The position numbers and the translations under genes are program-made. The notes beneath the pieces were generated by a model. It saw nothing but the letters and a program-made list of their open reading frames with translations, was not told the origin of the DNA and searched no databases. This document shows, one piece after another, positions 54,071-64,000 of a DNA stretch of 64,000 nucleotides. The DNA is from Cercis canadensis (taxonomy: Eukaryota > Streptophyta > Magnoliopsida > Fabales > Fabaceae). The first letter of the stretch is position 1; every line of letters starts with the position of its first letter. The stretch covers positions 221,038-285,037 of the forward strand of contig QAOA01004841.1 in assembly GCA_003255065.1 (NCBI GenBank), given 5' to 3'.

Positions 54071-55531
54071 TGATAGTTGTAGGAAATACTCCTAGAGACG
54101 GGGGGTGAATAGGAGTTGTTAAAAAATTGCTCATAAAAACGAATTCAAATCACATATTTGTTTGAGAACTTGTTCTTACAAACTAGTTCTTAAAAACTAG
54201 TTCTACGCCAGATGCTAGATTTGAATAGAGCTGAATAACTTAGCACATCATAAAGAACAGCAACAGAAAATTATCCAGGGAAATCAGAGATGAAAATAGA
54301 GAAGATTCACAAATATAAATAGCTCAGAATTAAAGAGATAAAGGGAGAAGAAATTTGACACAAGAGATTATAGTGGTTCGGCCAAATCGCCTACATCTAC
54401 TCTCTCAATTTCTTGAGGTTCCACTAGAATCTGAGTTTAGTTGTCCAAGCTTCTCCAAGCTTACATCCATGGTTTTTGTTTCAAGCTAACCAAGAACTCA
54501 AAATCAAGTTTATTTGTCCAAGCTTCTCCAAGCTTAACAAGTTTATTTTTCCAAGCTTCTCCAAGCTTAATCATGGTTTTTGTTTCTCAAGCTCACCATG
54601 AACTCTCTCTCTCTAACTCTAGAGATCACACCATGGATTTCTCCCATAGAAATCCAAAATACAAAACTCAAGTGTTTTGTTGTAGCCCCAAGAAGAAACT
54701 CTCTCAAAGAGTAGATATTTTACAATGAGAAACTTGAAGCATGAGAAGATGACCGAGAGGAAGAAGAAGAGCAAAGCTCTCAACAATGGGTTCCTTCTCT
54801 CTCTAGAAATGTTTTCTTCTTTCTTCACTTCATGCCTTGTGCGAAGCCTTGAAAGTCTTCTTTCTTTTATCTTCTTTCTTGTGTTTTCTTTCTTGTGCAC
54901 GTGTGGTCTTCACAAAAAGGCTAGGAGAGGTCTTGAAACCTTTCTCTTCATTTAGCATAGATCCTCGTCCACATCAGCAAAATTGAAAGACTCTTATTAT
55001 TCAGAAACAAGAACTGGTTCTAAAGAACAAGTTCAGCTAGCCCTTGAAGGCTCAAAGAATATCTCTTCTTTTTTGTGCACGTGAGGTACCTTGAGAAAGG
55101 CTAAAGAGAAGTCTTCCACTAGCTAACACAAAGCCCATCATTCATCATGACTTTTTGTCCCTTTGTGAAAAGAGACTTGTCCTTGTGTAAGAGAAAGTAG
55201 ATGGAGTGTTCATTTAAAAAAGTAAACTTCACATCAGTCATTTCAAGAAGACTTTTCACTCTCACTAACATAACTCTTAGTTGGATTGTAAAAGGATAAG
55301 TTTGGCTGAAGTCCGTGTGCGACTTTGTCCACATCAGCAATCTTGGCTGGAGGCCAGAACTGGTTCTTAAGAACAAGTTCTGCAAGGCTTCACTTCAAAT
55401 TTGTTCTAGATACAACTTATAAACACAACACAGATTAATGGCAACAAGAAAAACAACACATATAAGAAATAACAAGGCACAAGACATTATTGTTATCATC
55501 AAAATAGGATCAGAGACTTGTGGGACTAACA
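54071..55531 (-). mobile_element. Solo LTR of the SIRE-like family
   Basis: Starts TGATAGTTGTAGGAAATAC, ends GTGGGACTAACA, flanked by a perfect 5-bp target duplication CAATG (54066-54070 and 55532-55536). It aligns with the LTRs at 20105 and 27799 but is more diverged and rearranged. No internal sequence, so it results from recombination between the two LTRs of a former full element. Shown in the same orientation as the full element. Confidence 0.92.
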
Positions 55532-57649
55532 CAATGGGTATTGCTAGATTAGTTTTTTTTTCTTTTTTTAACCCAGTACAACTGGAGCATATCATTCTTG
55601 CTATAGGGGTCCTACTATCAAACATCCATAGCTGTAGTTTTGTGTGGAAAGGCGCTTTGAGAATCTCTTTTTTTTTTTTGTCGAAGCAAAGCCTCAAACA
55701 CACGACTCTCTTTTTGCAGAAAAAGTCTTCCGGCTATCTACTCTATAACTAATATAGCTTGATAGATTAGTGTTTACTTCATTTTTGTGTGTGTACTACA
55801 AAAATTTATAAACCTTCATTTAAATGTATATACTTTATCAAAATCTTTATATATATTGGAAGCCATATGATTTGATATCCACTAAGTTATTCTCCTCTTG
55901 ATGAACCTTCAAGTGTAGAAATTTACCTATACCTTCTCAGGCGAATGCTAAATATGGCAAGTGATCAAATGATTAAATGAGTTAGCAATTGAGCAGGAAT
56001 AATCTGTTTTAGTTGCATTCTATATAAATGATTAATTAGGCTAATAAATATTCTAGTTCAAGTGTTAAATGAATGGAGAGATTCCTTGTTAGGTAATGTT
56101 ATGTCCTCTAATGCTTTTCACTCTTGCTTGTAATTTTAGATTTGAATTGCAAAATACAACCAATTGGTTGGTCCAAACGGTGCCGTACACGAATACTAGA
56201 TAGTGAGATATTTTGATTGAGTCACAACCTGAAAAAGAAACAAAGCATGATCATTATCAATTCCTTGGGAAAAGGGTGGTGGAAAAGAAAGAAGAAGGAA
56301 AATGGTATCTTCCAGTTTCCCCACAAATGGGATAACCAAAAATCAATGAGGGTAAAGCTTTGGAAGATGGTGATTTTAAAGTAAAATAAAATTTTCCAAA
56401 TAGTTTTTAAAGACAGTTAGGGTTTTCAATTGTGTTTTGTAACCACAAGTAGTATTAAATTAGTACTATTTTTCTGAATGCTGATTACTACTTATCATTA
56501 TTTTTTGTTTTATCTTTCTGTAATTGTCAACACTATCTTATTCCTACCCATACCTCCACCAAATAATTTTGTTGTCATTGTAAAAATTTCGAAAAACATA
56601 ATACACTTAGTGTTTTTTTAATAGAATTATGCTTATTCAATCTAATACACCCACGTACGTCGCCTCCTACTTATAATTTATAGTTTGCTTCTTCTTTAAG
56701 CTTCATAATTAAGCATATTCTATGCTGAAAAGTAATGCAAAAACAATGAAAGAAATGAAAATAAGTCAGAACTTCCAGCTTTATCCAGCTGGTCAGTTGA
56801 GAATACTAGCATATTCAAGTAAAACATACCTTATTTTGAAGAGACTATTAATTAGATATCAATAAAAATGAGTAAAGATTCATAAGAAAATTTTTGGAAG
56901 CTAGAAGGGACAAAAAAAATTAACATATTCTGAAGAAAAATCATCAAAGCAGAAATAATAAACGACTTTCAAAGGGAAATTAAGAATAAGGGTCAGAAAT
57001 TGAAGATTATAATATAAAGGAATAGCAAGGAACCAAGGAGGAAGGTATGGTAACCTTTTCTAGTTTGAATACTTTAGCATTCTAACTAGGGAATGTATAG
57101 GACTTTTCCCACATGAAGATTTGCAGTTGAGGGTTGTTAAAACCACCACTCTCTTTCAGCAAATGACATGATTGTGAGCCTAATTAAATTTTTTTTTTCT
57201 TCACAAAAGGACACACAATAAAAAATAGCTTATTTCCTTTCAAAATCTCACCCCACCCGCTTCTAAAAAAAAATTGTACTCAGTACTTCTACAATTTACC
57301 AAGAAATGGATAATACTTCTAACATTGCTCTTATGATGTGGTATGTGGGCTGCTTGACTGGCAAGCATCCATATGTTATAATATCTTATGAAAAAATTAT
57401 ATTCTTACATTATTTTAATTTTAATTGAGGTATATAATGTTGATAAATTTTTAAGGTTATATTATAAAATTTTTGTTAAATCTAAATTTGCAGGTTTACA
57501 ACTACTTTGGGGACCGAATGAAATTTTTTAGACTAATATGATACAATAAATCTGTATCTTCTAAAAACTACAACGATATTTTACTCTAATTAAATACTAA
57601 ACTATTCCAATTACAAATACGCAATTACATACATACATATATATATACA

Positions 57650-57695
<46 letters not shown>

Positions 57696-58020
57696 GAACT
57701 AAAAGTTCGAAACAATTCTTTTGTTTCTTTGCTACGTTCATTTTGTTCCATGGTGTGGTTTTACATAAAGAACAAATCCTGCTCAGTTAGGATTTTAGCA
57801 AAGAGACATGTGGTTTTGTACACTTGGTATAAAAATCTTTAAAATTTATCCTTAAAAAAAAGTTTAAGTGAGTTTAGCGTTTAATTGGATAAAGTTTAAG
57901 TGACTTAGTCAAATTCAAATTGTGCCATATATGCTAATGTAGAGAATACTCAATTTTCTAAGTGCACAAATAGCACTACTCTTCAGCAAAATGGATTAAT
58001 CAATGATTGACCCCAAAGAT
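55532..58020. other. Intergenic DNA without recognised gene
   Basis: No open frame with a domain. AT-rich; (TA)n microsatellite at 57652-57691. The part near 55537-55760 continues block A beyond the solo LTR. Confidence 0.5.
57652..57691. repeat. (TA)n microsatellite
   Basis: About 20 TA units, preceded by a mixed CATA run. Confidence 0.85.
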
Positions 58021-58024
58021 CTCT

Positions 58025-58157
58025 ATAGACACACACACACACATCAATCCTAAGCTCTTCTTTAATAATCTGGACTAGTAGGATGAAAACACGTCATCAC
58101 ACACACACATCATTCATAAGCTTTTCTTTAATAATCTGGACTAGTAGGATGAAAAGT
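58025..58157 (+). repeat. Tandem duplication of about 70 bp
   Basis: (CA)n, CATCAATCC or CATCATTC, TAAGCTCTTCTTTAATAATC, TGGACTAGTAGGATGAAAA occurs twice in a row (58029-58090 and 58098-58157). Confidence 0.8.
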
Positions 58158-58167
58158 ACTTTTATGC

Positions 58168-58522
58168 TGACCAAAAAGATAAAAATTTATTCTACTGTTG
58201 TCTGAACAAATAACAAAATCATTTTATCTGTTTATTGAATATTGATTATGTTAATTATGTGACTTCAATGAAAAAATATGCATTCGTCAAGAAAACTCCA
58301 TTCATCTTCCCGGCCCAAATAGAGAATTTTATTAAGGTTTTGAAAGTTATCTTGATCAAAAAATAAAAAATTATTCTACTGTTATCTGAACAAATAACAA
58401 AATCATTTTATCTGTTTATTGAATATTGACTATGTTAATTATGTAACATCAATGAAGAAACATGCATTCATCAAGAAAACTCTATTCATCTTCCCCGCCC
58501 AAATTGAGAATTTTATTAAGGT
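58168..58522 (+). repeat. Tandem duplication of about 175 bp
   Basis: 58168-58340 and 58348-58522 are close copies (AAAAATTTATTCTACTGTTG against AAAAATTATTCTACTGTTAT; ACTCCATTCATCTTCCCGGC against ACTCTATTCATCTTCCCCGC). Non-coding. Confidence 0.85.
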
Positions 58523-58574
58523 CATCAAGAATCTTACCAAAGAAAATGCTTCATCAATGGCAATGACGGAAGCA

Positions 58575-61520
58575 TTTGATTAGTTAGACAGTGACTCAAG
58601 CTTCATGTCATCAAGTTGGCAAACTATCCAGGAAATTCAAGGTGACCAGAATGGTTCAAAATTGCATCTAAAAATAATAGTAGTATGCTACTATACTTGT
58701 ATTACCAAAAATAATAATTTTTTTTTTTGGTATAAAATACTATTCGAGTTAGTCTCACTGTAGTCATCAATATAATATTTAAAAGATTGTCTTTTCAAGG
58801 GATGTTTCAAGGAAGGGATTGTAAAAACTACTCCTTTCTACTAGACCTAGTTTAAGGAATTAGAAAACAAAAAGAAGAAGAAATGATAACAGCGACTCCA
58901 TCTTGTGCTTATTAAGATGTCATAATTTGGAATCTATTGACTGAAACTAACTTGGAATCTATTGACTGAAACTGTTAGTTTCATTATTATTTTTTTTACC
59001 CGCAGATAAATAGTGATATTAATTGCAACAAGGGAATTCAAACTGAAAAAAAAAAAAAAAAATGAGAAGACTGACCTTTTGATTGAGCACATGCTCCACT
59101 GAACTAGAGCTTTTCTTCTTTCTTATGTGTTAGTTTCCTTGCTTTTCTCATGTATTTAGGATTTTCATACTTATTCAACTTGTCCTTTGATGATCTTGCC
59201 TCGTTGTAAAACTACAAGTTTTAATCAAGTCACAATAGAGATCAGATGATGGCAAAAACAATAGAAAGCTTTTAAGCCGCTGACTACTTATATAAACAAA
59301 ATATATAGCTTATTCTATATTACAATAGCTATGTTTCGATTGAATACAAGTTCATAAAAGTAAACATCATCTATATTACATTACTTGTGAATATTTTAAC
59401 TTTTTTATTTTTATTTTCTCTAAATTTTCACAAATACCTCCCTCGAACTCCAAGGGTTTGGCTTGATGTTAAAGATACAGAAAGTTCATCTAGACTAGCC
59501 AAGATTTGAATCCTAGGGTGGGCTAGAACCCAATTTTTTTTTTTCTCCTGAATGCAGAATAGATCACAAGGCCAGCACTATGCTCTAAGTTAGGGATTGA
59601 AAGACATCATCTCCCGTGCCGGTCTGGGCATAAGCGTGGGGGCTAGTGTTAATTAACTTTGAAAGCAAACAATCATTCTTTTTTACATAATCCAGTGACC
59701 TTGACACCATCCTTTGGATGGAGTCATACATACCAAACCTAGGGCGAGTCTTCCTTACTCTAGAGGTCCTGCTATCGAAGCACTTGTAGAGAGAGCCTCA
59801 TAACCATCTAGTCTACAGCCTAAATGGCAGCAAAACATTCAGGGGATTGTTATGCTACATTCCCTTCAAAATGGGGGTAGCGCTACTCCACCACCCCTAT
59901 TGAGAGAGTTTTGGTGTGACTCACGTCCTAAAATTGATGTCATTATGAAGATATAAAAAAATTGAGTCACTTAGTAGAAATGAGAACAGTTAGTTTCTTG
60001 TAAAATGCACAAATAGCATGATAAAAGAAAAATATCAAATTAAAAATAACTAAGAATAGTAATTTTCTTTAACACAATTGAACTAAAATCTCTGTTTTGG
60101 AATCTATCTCATATTGTGTGATTCAATTTTTCATGATCTTCGCAAAGATACAAATTTCAGAATGTAGGTCCCAACAGAATTTGGTGCAGTAGCGTTACCC
60201 GCTTAGCTTAGCAATCACCATATATGTAATGCGAAGAGAGTAAACGGCGTCACTTAGAAAGAAAAGAAGGAAGACAATGTTGATTGATGAGATTCTTTTA
60301 AATCCAAACGATTTCTTTCTTTTTCCTTCAGCACAGGGACGCCATTAATTTCCTAAACATAATTATCATACCTAGCAACATCTTATTTTATTTGATTCAT
60401 CAGCACCATTTTATTTGTCAAACAGGTAATGTAATGGGGACATATGATCGTCCTAGATTATTAAGGATCCAGGTCAACTTTGAACTCTTGACTTACTAAT
60501 TCAATAGTGTTGGAATCTATATAGTAGTGTTAATTTGTTTATAACAATGAAAACGACACAAATTNTACCAAAAAAAAAATTGTTCATATGATGATTTGAA
60601 TTTTTTTTCTTAAATATTAACATACACACACACACGCGGAGTAGAATTATTAGCTTAAAGAATTCTTTATCAAAAAAATGGAAATTAAGATTTAGTTCAT
60701 TAATAAATAATCATATGTAAAGAGAATATTTTGGTCTAAAATATAGAAAGAAACTAGTTTAACAATTAGATATTTTTTGATGGACCATAATTAGATTTTG
60801 ATGGACCATTGTGTGATTAAAATGAAATTGGCCTAATTCTGTAATGGATCTGGATCCTTTAAAGTGAGAGGTGCACTTTAGAGGATAAATTGTGAATATT
60901 TTAACCCTCAAAACAAATAGAGGGTTGAGATTCGTTACACATCATCATTATTAAATGCTCTTCTAAAATAATAAGCGATACCTAAAATGCAATTAAGTAC
61001 TTTCCTATTATATCTCAATATTAATTATATAGAAATAATAAATGAATTTCATTGTATAGTTGTTTTCTAAAATTTGGTAAATAAATTACAAAAAATAATA
61101 AATTTGGTGAAAAATGTCTATTGAAATTGAAGCCCACTAAGATAAGAAAAAGAGAAGAATTCAACTAAAATTCCTTGATAGAATCGTTCAAGATGTCCCA
61201 TTTGAGTCTAAATATATATTATATTTTGTCTATGATTGGGAAATTCAAACATAGAACCCGTAAATCTTGAGAATAACCTTATAACCACTCAATTACAAGT
61301 CATTTGATAAGCTAAGTCTATATAATATCATTGAAGAAAATGGGTGAGAATGACCATTAAATATTAATCAATCATTTATTACAATATGTTTGTCTACAAA
61401 CTACACAATCAACAAAATTTGAGTTTGACAAAAAAAAATTTAAAGTGAGCAATTTCAACTTAAATTCTATTAAATATCTAATTTGATAAACTATATTGTA
61501 ATTCATATAAATTACTTAGG
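58575..61520. repeat. Duplicated block B, related to DNA upstream of the receptor gene
   Basis: 58575-58795 and 60700-61500 correspond to 53345-53600 and 53600-54060. Between them lies about 1.9 kb that has no partner in block A and holds no recognised gene (n at 60565). Suggests that a paralogous receptor gene once stood, or stands, near here, but no receptor exon was found in this window right of 53000. Confidence 0.55.
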
Positions 61521-63030
61521 AAGTTTTAATTTTGATAATAATTTGTTAGCCTATCTATAAGCCATTTTAAAAGGATAAAAAAAAAAACACATTTAACTTA
61601 GTAGGTGTATAAGAAAAAAAAAATACTTTCAAAAATCACCATTTGTGTTCAAGAAAGCCATATGATATATATATCATAGTAAGTTTTTATCCACATGGTG
61701 AACCTACAGGCTAAGTAAGAGAGTTTAGAAGGGGAGGGAAATGGGAGGAAATAAGGTGTTTAATCTAAACATTTCTCTTTTTTGGGAGTTCCCTTGTGCT
61801 TAAGTAATAATGAACAACATCAAGGAGGGACCCCATAGAGTCCATCCTACGTCCAAAGACATCTTTCAGAAAAAAATTCCCTTCCAAAAGGAACCAGCAC
61901 AGCTGACCTATGGAAATAGCTTATGTGGCTATAGCTGCCCTCATAAGATATTTAACCATAGCATTCTTCATAGGACAATAGTCCAACCACAGCTGCCTTC
62001 AGAGCTCTTTTAAACCATAGCTTGATTGGACCTCAGAGTGCCAGTAGAGCGCCCCCAAGCTAGAAGGCTAAAGCCTTGCCCCTCCATCCACAGGTATTCA
62101 TTTTATAGAGGTGGCTGCCCTACTCGGATTGAAGGCTAGGACACCCCTTGATTGCTCCCTTAAAGCCACAGCTGTAGACTTCATTATGAGGCTGCGGACC
62201 TCGCCTGGAAGTTGTAGACTTTTCAAAGGGAACGAAACTATGTAATTAGACTGGTGGGCTTTGGATCAAAGGATAACTCCACAAGAGGAGGTTTCAAGTA
62301 CCTCCTAGAGCCCCTTAGGTAAGTTAGTCATAGAGTTCAAGATCCTTCCTAAAGATGGAAGCTGTGGTAGCTTTTTCTCCCACAAACACTATTCACAACC
62401 TAACTTCTGCAGCTTACTATTCTTAGGACATGGTGACATCTTACTTTACTTTTCTCGTATCCCAACTCCCCATATTGCCACTCTTAACTAATAACCTAAA
62501 TATTGACCTTTTCACTAGCAGACCTGCTTTTCTGCAAACTTGTATCAAGCTAGTATAATAGCATGAATCAGGTTTGGGCTGCTATAGCTGTTCTGACACA
62601 CCGCAGTAAGTTAAGTGTTTAGTTGTAGCTGTAGGACTACCCAACATTAAATGCTTAGCATAAGTCTCTACAACATCCTAAGAGAGTTCCAACAGCTCTT
62701 TCACATTCTCTCCATTATAAATATCATACTCATACAATCCTAATCAGATCACTTAGAACTAAGAATGCCTACAGAGAATGCTTCACTGAATGCTCATTAA
62801 TTAACAACCTTAAACAACATTCTCATTGTCCTATCATTTACTCATTCTCATTCCCTTTCTCTTACTTAAAACTACCATTAAACCACCATTAAATCACCAC
62901 CAACCTCCATTAATACACCTTCAAACATCTGCAAAACACCTTCAGCCCAATAAAACCCACCTTCTCGCTACGCCTGTGCTGCCATAGCCTCCTCCAGTAA
63001 ATCTACCTCAGTCATATTAGTATCAATACT
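61521..63030. other. Intergenic DNA; right part may be an LTR and leader
   Basis: Less AT-rich than the surroundings between 61800 and 62400; the small open frame 61810-62013 has no recognised domain. 62700-62740 contains TATAAATATC, which together with the gag remnant at 63031 suggests LTR-derived DNA, but I found neither LTR ends nor a primer site. Confidence 0.35.
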
Positions 63031-63261
63031 CCAAAGGATCAAAGAGTGAAGGTAGCTTCTTTTTACCTTGATGGGAAAGCTCTTGCTTGGTATCATTGGA
63101 TGTATAAAAGTTCCTTGATTTCTAGATTGCAATCACTGTGCCAAACACTTCAGGATTGACACAAGGATGCAAGGGACTAGTTACTTGATGCGCCATCTGG
63201 CAAATTGCCCAGTTTTGAATCCAAAACAGAATATGATCAAGCTTAACGTGACCTTTATTGC
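63031..63261 (+). pseudogene. Ty3/gypsy gag remnant
   Basis: Reads DQRVKVASFYLDGKALAWYH, WMYKSSLISRLQSLCQTLQD, stop, HKDARD, stop, LLDAPSGKLPSFESKTEYDQ. The pattern VASF.L.GKA..WY.WM...L followed by F/L.D P.GKL is that of the retrotransposon Gag domain. Three stops within 75 codons. No other coding part of that element was seen in the rest of the window. Confidence 0.65.
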
Positions 63262-64000
63262 TACTGATTAGTGTAGTTATTGGCTTTTTTGCTAATTTAG
63301 AACAATATTATGGTTATGTTCCTTATATTAGAGTCTATTTTATTGCATTTTCATGTGAATTTATATTCTGTTGGAGGATGATTTTATTCTGTTTGAGATA
63401 ATTTCAATTTTAATTGTTTGTGGATATCAGTATATATTATGTGAAATTATGAATTTGTAATGGACAAGATAATTTTAAATCAAGTGCCAATTGAGACTCA
63501 TGACAAGGAATGTGGAATAGATTAAGAAGATGATTATTTGTCTTATTTAAGCAGGGAAGACATATGTGATGATGTTGATTTTGTGATCATAGATTAGCAT
63601 GATCAAGAAAGTAGAGAAACTTATGTCATGATATAGATGGTGAAGATAATGGAGAACAAAAAGATGAGGAAAGTGATAATAACAATGATGATGGCTATGA
63701 TAGTTGTGAGGACAGTCCCTACAAACCACCTCCATTTACAGAGACTACTGATAATTGTTGGCACCCAAATTGGTACGTGGCAATTTTTTTTGTCATTACA
63801 TTAGCTGAAAATAAAAGAATTACAAATAGGAAATATACCCATATGAGACAATTTTTTTAAATGACTCAGTAAAAACAAAACCCAATACTCCTCCTGCTCT
63901 GCACTGCTCCACCCCACTCCTCCTCTGTATTGTAATTCCTCTCCACCCTGTGCCAATATGCTCCACTGCCCTTGAGCATGCAGCCTGCAGAGGAGAGGAG
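63262..64000 (+). other. Intergenic DNA with an acidic, transposase-like coding trace
   Basis: 63650-63770 encodes an acidic run ending DDGYDSCEDSPYKPPPF, a style seen in the N-terminal region of plant Mutator-like transposases, but with stops before it and no further domain. 63870-64000 is C/T-rich. Nothing else seen. Confidence 0.3.

Noticed and set aside
57652-57691. (TA)n tract as an origin or matrix attachment site
   Set aside because: Simple microsatellite; nothing beyond composition supports a function.
61810-62013. Open frame of 67 codons
   Set aside because: No domain, no start context, no relatives seen; cannot be supported as a gene.

Overview
This window reads as nuclear DNA of a flowering plant, most likely a eudicot. 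It is AT-rich, its genes have spliced exons, and most of it is nested plant-type transposable elements: Athila-like, other Ty3/gypsy and Ty1/copia LTR elements, CACTA elements and a long-inverted-repeat element. The fragments of host genes it carries (glutamate receptor-like, exportin-1, aminoalcohol phosphotransferase, GASA/snakin, GDSL lipase, NLR coiled-coil) are plant-type. I cannot name the species. Single n characters at 9415, 13500, 16477, 17154, 31161, 36099, 43138 and 60565 mark contig joins, and three of them (13500, 17154, 43138) have the same few hundred bases on both sides, so those duplications are probably assembly artefacts.

Layout. 1-8755: two copies of a non-autonomous Athila-like element (gag and protease kept; reverse transcriptase, RNase H and integrase missing) on either side of one shared LTR (3008-4988). 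8756-9037: right end of a CACTA element. 10641-14689: a deleted Ty3/gypsy element with both LTRs. 15730-18000: a relic with a Tat/Ogre-type primer binding site. 18001-31470: a CACTA-type element carrying pieces of an NLR gene, an aminoalcohol phosphotransferase gene and a GASA gene; a 9 kb SIRE-like copia element (20105-29115, minus strand, 5-bp target duplication) sits inside it. 31471-36463: a Ty3/gypsy element with all pol domains recognisable but full of stops. 37490-37740: a dead exon of a glutamate receptor-like gene.

38160-48757 is a three-level nest. An element with long inverted arms contains a copia element (39130-48635, target duplication ATAAC), which contains a second CACTA element (40470-45173, target duplication ATT). 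That CACTA carries the promoter region and first exon of exportin-1 and an exon of a GDSL lipase. Both CACTA elements end in the same 3' tail, and in both the captured exon reads in the same frame into the same short C-terminus, followed by a polyadenylation signal.

49705-52653 (minus strand) holds the only apparently intact host gene: a four-exon glutamate receptor-like gene of 499 codons that has a signal peptide and a ligand-gated channel core but no amino-terminal receptor domain. Its upstream DNA is partly duplicated further right (58575-61520), and with the dead exon at 37490 this points to a former tandem cluster. A solo LTR of the SIRE-like family (54071-55531, target duplication CAATG) lies in that upstream DNA. 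The right end is mostly non-coding, with a gypsy gag remnant at 63031-63261. No tRNA, rRNA or CRISPR features were seen.
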